The translations under genes were made by a program, and so were the position numbers. The notes beneath the pieces are model-generated. The model ran no database searches. It saw nothing but the letters and a program-made list of their open reading frames with translations, and was not told where the DNA came from. A DNA stretch of 64,000 bases from Armatimonadota bacterium (GTDB lineage Bacteria > Sysuimicrobiota > Sysuimicrobiia > Sysuimicrobiales > Humicultoraceae), in contig VGFA01000004.1 of the NCBI GenBank assembly GCA_016869025.1, positions 62,001-126,000 on the forward strand, read 5' to 3'. Positions 16,956 to 24,605 of this stretch are shown here, piece after piece. The stretch's first letter is position 1. Every line of letters begins with the position of its first letter.

Positions 16956-17861
16956 GTGACGCTATCCGGGCTTCATCTGCTACTGACATACCAGTGCAAC
17001 CTGGAGTGTGACCACTGCTTCGTCTGGGGCAGCACGCGGCAGAGCGGAACGATGACCCTACGGAGCATCCGGCGGATACTCCGGCAGGCCAGGAGCGTAG
17101 GCACGATCAAGTCCATCTACTTCGAGGGCGGCGAACCCCTTCTCTACTACCCCGTCCTGGTCAAAGGGGCCCGGATGGCGGCGCGCATGGGCTTCCGCGT
17201 TGGCATCGTCTCGAACGCCTACTGGGCGACAACCGTGGAAGACGCGCTGGCGTGGCTGCGCCCTCTCGCGGGGCTGATCCAGGACCTTTCCGTGAGCAGC
17301 GACCTGTACCATTGGAGCGAGAAGTTGAGCCAGCAGGCCAGGGATGCGCGCGCGGCGGCAGAGAGACTGCGGATCCCGATCGGAACAATATGCATCGCCC
17401 AGCCCGAGGCCACGAACGCCGCGCCGGCGACCGGCCAGTTGCCGCCCGGTGAGTCCGCGGTCATGTATCGCGGGCGCGCCGCGGAGAAGCTGGTCGCGCG
17501 GGCCGCCCGGCATCCCTGGGAGCAGTTCACGGAATGCCCGCACGAGGACCTGCGCGAGCCGGGCAGGGTGCACGTTGACTCGCTCGGTAACCTACACATC
17601 TGCCAGGGGATCGTGATAGGCAACATGCTCCGGACGCCCCTTCTGAAGATCTGCCGCACCTACGATCCGGACGCGCATCCTGTCACCGGCCCGCTCCTCG
17701 CGGGCGGCCCTGCGGAGATGGTCCGTCGCTATGGATTGGCGCACGAGGAACTCTACGCCGACGCGTGCCACCTGTGCTACGAGAGCCGGCTGGCGCTGCG
17801 TGAGCGCTTCCCGGGGATACTTGCGCCGGGCCAGATGTACGGAGCGCCCGAGGAGCAGTGA
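16956..17861 (+). CDS. Radical SAM enzyme with C-terminal cysteine cluster
   Basis: A radical SAM protein of 301 residues. C14-x3-C18-x2-C21 ([11 protein letters not shown]) binds the SAM [4Fe-4S] cluster and GGEP (58-61) contacts the SAM amino group. C-terminal cysteines at about 193, 215, 232, 270 and 273 ([24 protein letters not shown]) suggest a SPASM-like or twitch-like region for further clusters, as in enzymes that modify peptides or cofactors. The start is GTG at 16956 behind the strong site GAGGAGGA. It is divergent from pcm, with 78 bases between them. No short precursor peptide gene is evident nearby, so the substrate is unknown. Confidence 0.86.
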   Translation: MTLSGLHLLLTYQCNLECDHCFVWGSTRQSGTMTLRSIRRILRQARSVGTIKSIYFEGGEPLLYYPVLVKGARMAARMGFRVGIVSNAYWATTVEDALAWLRPLAGLIQDLSVSSDLYHWSEKLSQQARDARAAAERLRIPIGTICIAQPEATNAAPATGQLPPGESAVMYRGRAAEKLVARAARHPWEQFTECPHEDLREPGRVHVDSLGNLHICQGIVIGNMLRTPLLKICRTYDPDAHPVTGPLLAGGPAEMVRRYGLAHEELYADACHLCYESRLALRERFPGILAPGQMYGAPEEQ

Positions 17862-17915
17862 ACGGGAACCCCTTGGCCACCAGGCGGATGCTGGCCGTTG
17901 GGCTCACGCAGAAGA

Positions 17916-17944
17916 TTGACACTCTGGATGGTATGACGTATCGT
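17916..17944 (+). promoter_or_regulatory. Promoter of the toxin-antitoxin pair
   Basis: A consensus -35 TTGACA (17916-17921) is followed after 17 bases by TATCGT (17939-17944). The -10 box lies inside the palindrome at 17930-17950. The antitoxin start codon is 19 bases downstream. Confidence 0.75.
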
Positions 17945-17950
17945 CATACC
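17930..17950. promoter_or_regulatory. Palindromic operator over the -10 box
   Basis: GGTATGACG-TAT-CGTCATACC is a perfect 9-base inverted repeat with a 3-base centre. Ribbon-helix-helix antitoxins typically bind such sites and repress their own operon, with the toxin as co-repressor. Its overlap with the -10 box makes autoregulation by the downstream antitoxin the natural reading. Confidence 0.8.
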
Positions 17951-17962
17951 CGGAGGTGCTCG

Positions 17963-18205
17963 ATGGCGAGGTCTAAGGTCGCAATATCACTCGACGAGAC
18001 TGTGCTCGCTCGGCTCGACCGGCTCGTCCGGGAGCGGGTGTTCCCGAATCGCAGCCGAGCCATTCAGGAGGCCGTGTCCGAGAAGCTCCAGCGCCTTGAG
18101 CGGAATCGGTTGGCGCGCGAGTGCGCCAAGCTTGACCCTGGTTTCGAGAAGGCGCTGGCCGAGGAGGGGCTTTCCCGGGAGTTGACTGAATGGCCCGAAT
18201 ACTGA
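17963..18205 (+). CDS. Ribbon-helix-helix antitoxin (CopG/MazE-like)
   Basis: An 80-residue protein. The N-terminal beta strand [19 protein letters not shown] and the helix-turn-helix [14 protein letters not shown] match a ribbon-helix-helix DNA-binding domain. The acidic, flexible C-terminus ([24 protein letters not shown]) is the usual toxin-binding tail. ATG at 17963 is chosen because GGAGGT lies just upstream and because homology begins there. It overlaps the toxin gene by 16 bases. It probably neutralises the toxin and represses the operon through the palindrome at 17930-17950. Confidence 0.9.
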   Translation: MARSKVAISLDETVLARLDRLVRERVFPNRSRAIQEAVSEKLQRLERNRLARECAKLDPGFEKALAEEGLSRELTEWPEY

Positions 18206-18528
18206 GAGGCGAGATCCGCTGGGCCGACCTCAGTCCGGCCCGCGGCCATGAACAGGTTGGTCAGCGCCCAGTTCTCATCTTGAGCCAGGACGTCTTCAAC
18301 GAACGTTCCGGGACCGTTATCGCAGTTGCGATCACCAGCCAGCCCCAGCGCGCAGGCTTCCCGCTCACACACCTACTTCAGTCAGCAGGGCTTCCGAAGC
18401 CGTCTTGGGTCAAGATCAGTCAGATCCGAACCTTGGCGGTTGAGAGAATAGGAAAGAAGCTGGGAAACGCGAGAAACGAGGATATTGCCCAGGTGGTCGA
18501 AGGCTTGAATGAAATCATCGGACTCTAA
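18190..18528 (+). CDS. MazF/PemK-family mRNA interferase toxin
   Basis: A 112-residue toxin of the MazF/PemK/CcdB fold. The family N-terminus [31 protein letters not shown] carries the conserved RPVLI strand. AITSQ and [22 protein letters not shown] give the conserved S/T and the Q-I-R-T-L-x-x-x-R/K-I core that forms the RNA-cleaving site. Length matches the family. The overlap with the antitoxin is normal for this class. Cleavage specificity cannot be predicted. Confidence 0.93.
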   Translation: MARILRGEIRWADLSPARGHEQVGQRPVLILSQDVFNERSGTVIAVAITSQPQRAGFPLTHLLQSAGLPKPSWVKISQIRTLAVERIGKKLGNARNEDIAQVVEGLNEIIGL

Positions 18529-18569
18529 CTGAACAACCCTGCAGCGTGCCATCGTGGGAACGCTCCGGC

Positions 18570-19025
18570 TCACCGCCTGACCAGCGCCCAGAGCCCAGCG
18601 AAGAGGTTCACAGCGAACATCGAGAACACCAGACTGCTGCCGACCACGACGGGCCACAGGCGGCGCCGGCTCCCACGGACTAGCGCGATCATGAGACTGG
18701 TAACCGTGGGGCCGAGAAGGATCGACGACACGACGAATCCTATGCTGCTCCCAGCATGGTAGGCCCACCTGATCGCCGCGCCGGGATGTTCCGCGCGGTT
18801 GATCGCCCAGTCCCTAAGCCATTTGAGCCAGCGCCCGGCCAAGGTGGTGCGGCTGACCCTCGGGGCCCAGGAGAGCACCGCCGTTGTGACGGCGATGCTG
18901 CCTAGAGCCACCACCGCCGTGCCCCAGAACACCCCGAGCAGGATCCCGGCTGCTGCCACGGGCGCGGCGAACAAGACGACGCCGGCCACCGCAAGCGCCC
19001 CCAGTCCTATCCAACGAACGGTCAC
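18570..19025 (-). CDS. Small membrane protein of unknown function
   Basis: A 151-residue protein with about four hydrophobic segments: WIGLGALAVAGVVLFAAPVAAAG, GTAVVALGSIAVTTAVLSWA, IGFVVSSILLGPTVTSLMIAL, and WPVVVGSSLVFSMFAVNLFAGL. Basic residues occur between them. I recognise no family. The GTG at 19023-19025 is preferred because GGAGGA lies eight bases upstream; another in-frame GTG lies at 19044-19046. It faces the toxin gene convergently. Codon use is like the neighbours, so it is probably real. Confidence 0.6.
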   Translation of the reverse strand: MTVRWIGLGALAVAGVVLFAAPVAAAGILLGVFWGTAVVALGSIAVTTAVLSWAPRVSRTTLAGRWLKWLRDWAINRAEHPGAAIRWAYHAGSSIGFVVSSILLGPTVTSLMIALVRGSRRRLWPVVVGSSLVFSMFAVNLFAGLWALVRR

Positions 19026-19099
19026 GGTCGCGATTCCTCCGGGCACAGCCGTGCCACGTGCGCGTGTCGCAACAGGCTCTGCTGAATCATAATACTGCC

Positions 19100-19128
19100 A
19101 TTATAGCCACGCCCGGGTACTCGGTGGA
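19100..19128 (-). promoter_or_regulatory. Possible promoter for the small membrane protein
   Basis: A perfect TATAAT on the minus strand (ATTATA at 19100-19105) lies in an AT-rich island 75 bases upstream of the start codon. The -35 region (around 19123-19128) is poor. ATAAT and ATTAT arms flank ACTGCC around 19090-19104, a possible small inverted repeat. Confidence 0.35.
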
Positions 19129-19279
19129 ACTTCCGATGCGAACATCCGGCTTGACGATCAATGCCACCTGCTCAGTAGCCTCGGCTTTGAGACGCGCGCG
19201 AGGGAGACAAGGCAAAGCCTTACCTGGTGCGTCAGGTACGCGCCGTGATCCTGAAATACCAAGTTGGGAGTGAAGAACT

Positions 19280-19492
19280 GTGAACAAGTACGAAACCATC
19301 ATCTACCGGAGCGAAGAAGACCGAGCGTTTGTTGCTGAAGTGCCAGAGTTGCCGGGTTGCGCAGCGCACGGTGCAACGCAGGAAACCGCCCTGGCCAATG
19401 CACAGGAGGCCATTCGCCTTTGGCTCGATACCGCCAGGGAATTCGGCGATCCAATCCCCGAACCAAGAGGGCGGCGTCTCATTCTTGCCTAG
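19280..19492 (+). CDS. HicB-like antitoxin-type protein, solitary
   Basis: A 70-residue protein with the HicB core: KYETIIYRSEEDRAFVAEVPELPGCAAHGAT, then the helix ETALANAQEAIRLWLDTARE. HicB proteins have a partly degraded RNase-H fold and neutralise HicA toxins, or act alone. There is no C-terminal DNA-binding domain. The GTG start has GGGAG nine bases upstream. No HicA gene lies on either side. A short open stretch upstream in another frame (19191-19283) has no start codon and shows no HicA pattern. It is either an orphan or the remnant of a pair. Confidence 0.8.
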   Translation: MNKYETIIYRSEEDRAFVAEVPELPGCAAHGATQETALANAQEAIRLWLDTAREFGDPIPEPRGRRLILA

Positions 19493-19546
19493 TGCCACAT
19501 AGCGGGTAGTCTGTAGCAGAACGCCGGCAGACCGGCCGGCGCGCCC

Positions 19547-20923
19547 CTACATTCCCGCAAACTCGTAAATGAACCGCGCGACGGACCGCTCGAACAGCCG
19601 CGTCCCTTCCACGGTCGCGTACTCGTTGGGGCTGTGGGGGCGTCCGCCGTGCCCCAAGCCGCCCGTGGCAAACGGCTGCTTGAGGACCCTGCTGAACAGG
19701 TAGAGCGGCGCACTCCCGGCCACGTGCGGCCAGATCTCCGGCTCGGCACCCAGCGACCTGCACGAGCGAATTAGCGACTGGACCACGTGCTCGCCGACAC
19801 TGGTCTTGGCCGCGGGATAGCCCTCATAGAAGTGCACGTCGAGGTCACCGCGCCCGATCCTTCCCAGATGGTACCGGATGCGCTGGCGCACCCGCTCCGG
19901 TTCCATGTTGGGCACGAGGCGCACGTCCATCTTGACGCGCACCTCGTGAGGGAGGAGCGTCTTCATCCCTGGACCGGTGTAGCCGCCCCAGATGCCGTCA
20001 ATGTTGAGCTGCGGGTCGTAGAGATAACGGCGCAGCAGGTCGGCGCCGTGTAGGTCGTACTTGAACCGTTCGGCGTCCCACATCCACAGCTCGTTAGCCG
20101 GATCGAAGGTCCGGGCCAGTTGCTGGAGGAGCGCCTCGTCCTCGGCGCTGGGCGGGGTCACGTCGTCATAGAAGCCGTCGATCTGGATCTGCTCGGCATC
20201 GTCCATCATGGTGGCCAGGGCGCGGGTCAGCCGCCAGATCGGGTTGCCCACCCAGACCGCGTTGCACCCGTGCACGCCCCGCGTACGGGGACCTCCCCAG
20301 GCGCCCCCACGGCACGCGATCTCGAAGTACTGGATGCCCTTTACGCCCAACCACAGTACTGGCTTGCCATCGCGGTTCTGAGAGTAGAAGGGAAAGTACG
20401 TGGCATCGGCGCCCAGACGGTCCTTGTAAGCCTCGATGAACCCGGGCAGGTTGCGGCTGCTGAGTTCTTCCTCTCCCTCCACCACGAACTTCACGTTCAC
20501 CGGGAGCCGTCCGCGCACCGCCCGTATGCTCTCCAGAACGTTGAAGAGCCCGGCCAGCGGCCCCTTGGTGTTGTACACGCCGCGGGCCACCATGCTGGGC
20601 CCGAACTCGGGCAGATCAACGATCTCGCCCGCAAACGGAGGGGCGATCCACTCCTCCCCTTCGACCGGCTGCACATCGTACATTCCATAGAGCAGCAGGG
20701 TGCGGGGCGCGCCCGCGGCCACCTCGCCAAAGACAACCGGCCATCCGGGAGTCGGGACGATCTCCGCGGTCCCACCCAGCCGCAGGATTGAGTCGCGGAC
20801 CAGCTCGGCCATCTCTGCCATTCCGGTTCCCTCGCCGCTGATGCTGGGCTGGCTGACGAACGACCTCACGCGTGAGATGTGGTCCTCGAACCGGGCGTCC
20901 ATGTGGGCGAAGATGTCATCCAT
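19547..20923 (-). CDS. M20-family peptidase-like protein with altered metal site
   Basis: A 458-residue protein with the overall M20 plan: catalytic domain, inserted dimerisation domain (about 200-330), catalytic domain. Several usual zinc ligands are changed. The first histidine of the GHYDVQP motif is methionine (LLLYGM81YDVQP), although the catalytic aspartate D83 remains. The bridging aspartate of the usual SDDKG is N118-T119 in VYNTKGP. The general base pair E151-E152 in VEGEEEL and the late histidine (GGRPHSPNEY) remain. It could be an altered-metal enzyme or a non-catalytic binding protein. It is last in a peptide ABC cluster, behind a hairpin, which suggests handling of imported peptides. 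AGGAG precedes the ATG. Confidence 0.85.
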   Translation of the reverse strand: MDDIFAHMDARFEDHISRVRSFVSQPSISGEGTGMAEMAELVRDSILRLGGTAEIVPTPGWPVVFGEVAAGAPRTLLLYGMYDVQPVEGEEWIAPPFAGEIVDLPEFGPSMVARGVYNTKGPLAGLFNVLESIRAVRGRLPVNVKFVVEGEEELSSRNLPGFIEAYKDRLGADATYFPFYSQNRDGKPVLWLGVKGIQYFEIACRGGAWGGPRTRGVHGCNAVWVGNPIWRLTRALATMMDDAEQIQIDGFYDDVTPPSAEDEALLQQLARTFDPANELWMWDAERFKYDLHGADLLRRYLYDPQLNIDGIWGGYTGPGMKTLLPHEVRVKMDVRLVPNMEPERVRQRIRYHLGRIGRGDLDVHFYEGYPAAKTSVGEHVVQSLIRSCRSLGAEPEIWPHVAGSAPLYLFSRVLKQPFATGGLGHGGRPHSPNEYATVEGTRLFERSVARFIYEFAGM

Positions 20924-20973
20924 GTGGGGGCTCCTGGTTGCGACCGGGCGAAGGGATGTTCCCGTCCCGGGCC

Positions 20974-21024
20974 GTGATCAGGAGAAGGGGGCGGTAAACT
21001 CCGCCCCCTCTTCCTGCAGATCAC
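20974..21024 (-). terminator. Long hairpin between binding-protein gene and M20 gene
   Basis: The core stem pairs 20986-20994 with 21001-21009 around a 6-base loop. An imperfect extension (GGAGA/TCTTCC) and outer arms GTGATC (20974-20979) and GATCAC (21019-21024) lengthen it to about 51 bases. No T-run follows on the minus strand. It is probably a partial terminator or an mRNA-protecting structure at the 3' end of the binding-protein message. Confidence 0.6.
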
Positions 21025-21046
21025 TGCCTTTCTAACTCTGCGCCGA

Positions 21047-22666
21047 CTACTGCGTTCCAGCGACCCAGCGGTAGGTCTGAAAGTCGAACAGGCCCGAGGC
21101 ATCGAACAGGACATTGACCATGCGCTTCGTCACCGCCGTCCGGGCATTCGGGTAGTACAGCGTGATGGTCGGCAACTCGTCCGCGAAGACCTCCTGGAAC
21201 CGATCGTACACGGCGCGTCGCTTGGCGGGATCCGCGGTCTTCACGCCCTCGTCGAGAACCTGATCCAGCGAAGCGATCGAGTGGTGGCTGAGGTTGTACT
21301 GACCGCCGGTGCGATACTGCGAGGAAACGTCAGGATCGGTGGGGCCTGCCCATCCCATCAAGCCCAGATCGTAGTTGCCCGCTCGCACTGCGGCCATGTT
21401 CGTTGGAAAGTCGGCCTTCTGGATTTCCACCTTGACGCCCGCGGCTATGAGGTTCTCCCGGATGATGTCGGCCGACCGCTCGCGGATGATGTTGCCGGTC
21501 GGCACCCGCAGGATGATGGTCCTGTTGAAGTCCCACCCCGCTTCCGTGAGCAAGGCCCGTGCCCGGGCGGTGTCAAAGGGCCACGGCCGCACCTTCTTGT
21601 TGAAGTAGGGGTTGGCCGGCGGAATCGGCCCCTCGGCCAGCTCTCCCTCGCCCTTGAGCAACTGGTTGACTATCAGCGACCGATTGATGGCGTGGGCAAA
21701 TGCCCGGCGCACCCGCTTGTCCTGCAGGTACGGCCTCTGGAAGTTGAACAGCATGTACTGGTAGCCCGGGGCCGAGAAGGAGACAGCGCGGACATGGCCC
21801 ATGCCCTTCACGCGGTCCCAGTCCTCAATCATGACCTCCCCGATGCCGAACCCGGCGCTGACGTCGAGATCTCCCCGCTCGATCTGCGCGAGCATCGTGG
21901 TGGGCGGGATGATACGCACGAAGACGCGGCGCACGTTTGGAGCGCCCAGGTGGTAGCTCTCATTCAGCACGAACTCCACGAACTGGTCGGTCTTGTACTG
22001 CACGAACTTGTAGGGGCCGTTCCCCACGGTCGGATTGTGGAAGAACAGATGCCGGGCGAGCTGGTCGGGCGGCACGTCGCCCAGGACGTGCTTGGGCAGA
22101 ATGTAGACGTTGGCGCCGAACATCTCCAGGAACATGGTCGGGTCCACCGGCGTGGTGGTTTTGATCTCAAACTTCCTGGGCTCCAGGATCCTGAAGCCGA
22201 GCTGCGCGCCCGCCGCGCGCTTCCCCCGCGCGTCCAGGCCGGCAATGGAGGCGATCTGGGCGCCCCGGTTGGTCTCGGTCCTGGGATCGCTGATTGTCAT
22301 GAGGGTGAACAGCACGTCCTCGGCCGTGACGGGCTTGCCGTCGTGCCAGGCGGCCCGCGGATGTATCGTGAAGGTGTAGGTCTGGTTGTCTGCCCCGACC
22401 TCCCACCTGCTGGCGAGAGCCGGGAAGAACTTCGTCTGGTTGTTCTCCACCCGCGCCTCCACCATGCCCATGAACATGAAGCGGACGCAGTAGAACCCGT
22501 AGGAGCTGTCGGTGTTGATGGGGTTGAAGTTGTTGGGCGGGCTCCACATGCCTGCAACGGCAACGAACTCCGACTTGGGACCGCCCAAGGCCCCTCCGGG
22601 CAGCAACAGGCCGACAATGAGGACGGCCGCAATGGCACCGGCCAACCTTGCGCGCAGACCTTTCAT
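21047..22666 (-). CDS. ABC transporter substrate-binding protein, family 5 (peptide type)
   Basis: A 539-residue exported binding protein. The signal peptide is residues 1-29 (LAGAIAAVLIVGLLLPGGALG). Family landmarks include WHDGKPVTAEDVLFTLMTI, NPTVGNGPYKFVQYKTDQFV, VRRAFAHAINRSLIVNQLLKGEGELAEGPIPP and the NYDLGLMGWAGPTDPD segment. ATG at 22664-22666 is chosen for the signal peptide and for AGGAGGGA upstream. It follows two permease genes and precedes the M20-like gene. The ligand is probably a peptide. It is longer and clearly different from the binding protein at 10610-12124. Confidence 0.93.
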   Translation of the reverse strand: MKGLRARLAGAIAAVLIVGLLLPGGALGGPKSEFVAVAGMWSPPNNFNPINTDSSYGFYCVRFMFMGMVEARVENNQTKFFPALASRWEVGADNQTYTFTIHPRAAWHDGKPVTAEDVLFTLMTISDPRTETNRGAQIASIAGLDARGKRAAGAQLGFRILEPRKFEIKTTTPVDPTMFLEMFGANVYILPKHVLGDVPPDQLARHLFFHNPTVGNGPYKFVQYKTDQFVEFVLNESYHLGAPNVRRVFVRIIPPTTMLAQIERGDLDVSAGFGIGEVMIEDWDRVKGMGHVRAVSFSAPGYQYMLFNFQRPYLQDKRVRRAFAHAINRSLIVNQLLKGEGELAEGPIPPANPYFNKKVRPWPFDTARARALLTEAGWDFNRTIILRVPTGNIIRERSADIIRENLIAAGVKVEIQKADFPTNMAAVRAGNYDLGLMGWAGPTDPDVSSQYRTGGQYNLSHHSIASLDQVLDEGVKTADPAKRRAVYDRFQEVFADELPTITLYYPNARTAVTKRMVNVLFDASGLFDFQTYRWVAGTQ

Positions 22667-22709
22667 CCCTGTTCCCTCCTGGTGTGCGTGTCGCCGAATT
22701 CTGTAAATC

Positions 22710-23507
22710 CTACCCCAATCCACCTACAGTGAGCCAGGGCATCTGCTCCAGCACCGTGAGCGACTGCGCGTCGGTGAGCATGTTGCCCCAGGAGGGCGTG
22801 GGCGGCTGCACCCCCATCCCCAGGAAGGACAGCGCCGCCTCCACCAGGATCGCGTTGGCCGTCCCGAAGGTCGCGGCCACCAGCACCGGCGCCATCGCGT
22901 TGGGCAGAAGGTGGCGCATCACTACTGCGGGATCCGACGCACCGATTGCGCGGGCAGCCTGCACGAACTCCTGCTGGCGCAGCGCCAGCACCTGGCCGCG
23001 CACCAGGCGTGCCACCGCAGGCCATCCCAGCAGACCCAGCACGATGATGACGTTCCACAGACTGGGCCTACCGAAGACGCTGACCGCGAACAGGATGATG
23101 ATCAGAGGCGGGAACGAGAGCATGATGTCCATGATCCGGCTGAGCGCCAGATCCACGGTTCCCCCGTAGTATCCGGCAACAGCGCCAACCGAGGTGCCAA
23201 TGACGACGTACATCGTGACGGCCAGGATCCCCACGCTCAGCGAGACGCGCGCGGCGTAGATCAGGCGGCTGAGAACGTCGCGACCCACGCTGTCGGTACC
23301 GAGGAGGTGTGCGGGGGAGGGTCGCCCCTGGAATGTGGTCGGGTCAATAGCGGTCGGACTCTGCGGCGCCAGCACGGGCGCGGCCAGCGCCATGATGGCA
23401 AGCAGTCCCAGCGCGACGGTCCCCACAACCGCAAGCCTGTGGCGCATGAACCGCCGGAAGGCAAGCGACCAGAAGGAAGCGGTCCGGGAAGGAGCCCGAT
23501 CACTCAT
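22710..23507 (-). CDS. ABC permease, DppC type, C-terminally truncated
   Basis: A 265-residue permease with the DppC N-terminus (FMRHRLAVVGTVALGLLAI), HLLGTDSVGRDVLSRLIYAARVS, and the EAA loop (EFVQAARAIGASDPAVVMRHLLPNAMAPV). The sequence runs normally through PPTPSWGNMLTDAQSLTVLEQMPWLTV and then stops at GGLG. Family members continue for about 30 residues more with a final membrane helix and an LGDGLRDALDPR-type tail, as the paralogue at 8663-9535 does. The missing part is not found in another frame downstream, because the next gene's ribosome binding site follows directly. A deletion is more likely than a frameshift. Function may be impaired. The start MSDRAPSR overlaps dppB by 8 bases. Confidence 0.88.
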   Translation of the reverse strand: MSDRAPSRTASFWSLAFRRFMRHRLAVVGTVALGLLAIMALAAPVLAPQSPTAIDPTTFQGRPSPAHLLGTDSVGRDVLSRLIYAARVSLSVGILAVTMYVVIGTSVGAVAGYYGGTVDLALSRIMDIMLSFPPLIIILFAVSVFGRPSLWNVIIVLGLLGWPAVARLVRGQVLALRQQEFVQAARAIGASDPAVVMRHLLPNAMAPVLVAATFGTANAILVEAALSFLGMGVQPPTPSWGNMLTDAQSLTVLEQMPWLTVGGLG

Positions 23508-24450
23508 AGCGGATGCGGGGATCAACCAGTGAGTATGTGATGTCGGCCAAGAGGTTGCCCAGCGTCACCAGCAGCGCGGTAATCAAGGTTATGCCCATCA
23601 ATACAGGGTAGTCGCGCTGGTTGATCGCCTCGATGGTGAGGCGTCCCATGCCCGGCCACTCGAAGATCTGCTCGGTGATCACGGCGCCGCCCAGCAGCGC
23701 CGGAATCTGCAGCCCGGCGAGCGTGACGACCGGGATCAGGGCGTTGCGCAGCGCGTGCCGCCGCAGAACGACGGCCTGGGCGAGTCCCTTGGCGCGGGCG
23801 GTCCGGACGAAGTCCTGCCCCAGCACCTCCAACATGCTCGACCGCACGTACCGGGTGAGGGCACCTGCCCCGGCCACGGCGAGGACCGTGGCGGGCAGGG
23901 CCAGGTGCAGGAGCAGATCCAGCAGTCCTCCTTCGCCGCCCAGGGTCATCGTCCCGCCCACGGGCAGCCACCGGAGCCGCAGCGCGAACACGTAGATGCC
24001 GGCCAGCCCCAGAAAGAAGGTGGGCAGACTGATGCCCAGGAAGGCAAAGAAGGTGGCCGCGTAGTCAATCCAGGTGTACCGCCGTGTGGCGACCACCACC
24101 CCGATGGGAACCGCTATCAGGTAGGAAAGAACCAGCGCGGAGACGGTCAGCGTGAGCGTGGGCGCCACCCGCTCGCCAACCCTCTTCGTGACAGGCGCGC
24201 CCGTGCTGTAGGAGTACCCGAGGTTACCGTGGACCAGCTCGTTGAGCCACTTGGCGTAGCGCACGTGAACCGGCCGGTCCAGGCCCAAGGCACGCCGCTT
24301 GATCTCGACGTCGGCCTGGCTCATGCCGGGGTTGATCAGCATCTGCACCGGGTCACCGGGCGTCAGCGACATGATGAAGTAGCTCATCACCGTTATGCCA
24401 AACAGGATGGGTATTGTTACAAGCGCGCGTCGTATCAGGTAGCGCTGCAT
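23500..24450 (-). CDS. ABC transporter permease, peptide family, DppB type
   Basis: A 316-residue permease starting MQRYLIRRALVTIPILFGITV, with SLTPGDPVQMLI in the first periplasmic loop, six predicted helices, the EAA loop LGQDFVRTARAKGLAQAVVLRRHALRNALIP, and the full C-terminus YSLVDPRIRYE. ATG at 24448-24450 is where homology begins. It is first in the minus-strand cluster dppB-dppC-binding protein-M20. No ATPase genes accompany it, so shared ATPases elsewhere are likely. Confidence 0.93.
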   Translation of the reverse strand: MQRYLIRRALVTIPILFGITVMSYFIMSLTPGDPVQMLINPGMSQADVEIKRRALGLDRPVHVRYAKWLNELVHGNLGYSYSTGAPVTKRVGERVAPTLTLTVSALVLSYLIAVPIGVVVATRRYTWIDYAATFFAFLGISLPTFFLGLAGIYVFALRLRWLPVGGTMTLGGEGGLLDLLLHLALPATVLAVAGAGALTRYVRSSMLEVLGQDFVRTARAKGLAQAVVLRRHALRNALIPVVTLAGLQIPALLGGAVITEQIFEWPGMGRLTIEAINQRDYPVLMGITLITALLVTLGNLLADITYSLVDPRIRYE

Positions 24451-24605
24451 GATCAGGCATGGTTCTTGCGCGGCGCGGGAATCCCCTCCCTGGGCCCGGC
24501 GCCAGACCTTCTCCGGGCTCGCGGACGCATGCGCGCGCAATGCCCCCGAGCGCCGAAACCAATGGCCCGAAAGGGGTCACCGGGTGGGCCGCCGAACCCC
24601 GCCGC

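Noticed and set aside
19191-19283. Possible HicA remnant before the HicB-like gene
   Set aside because: The open stretch has no start codon after its upstream stop and lacks the glycine/serine-histidine pattern of HicA.
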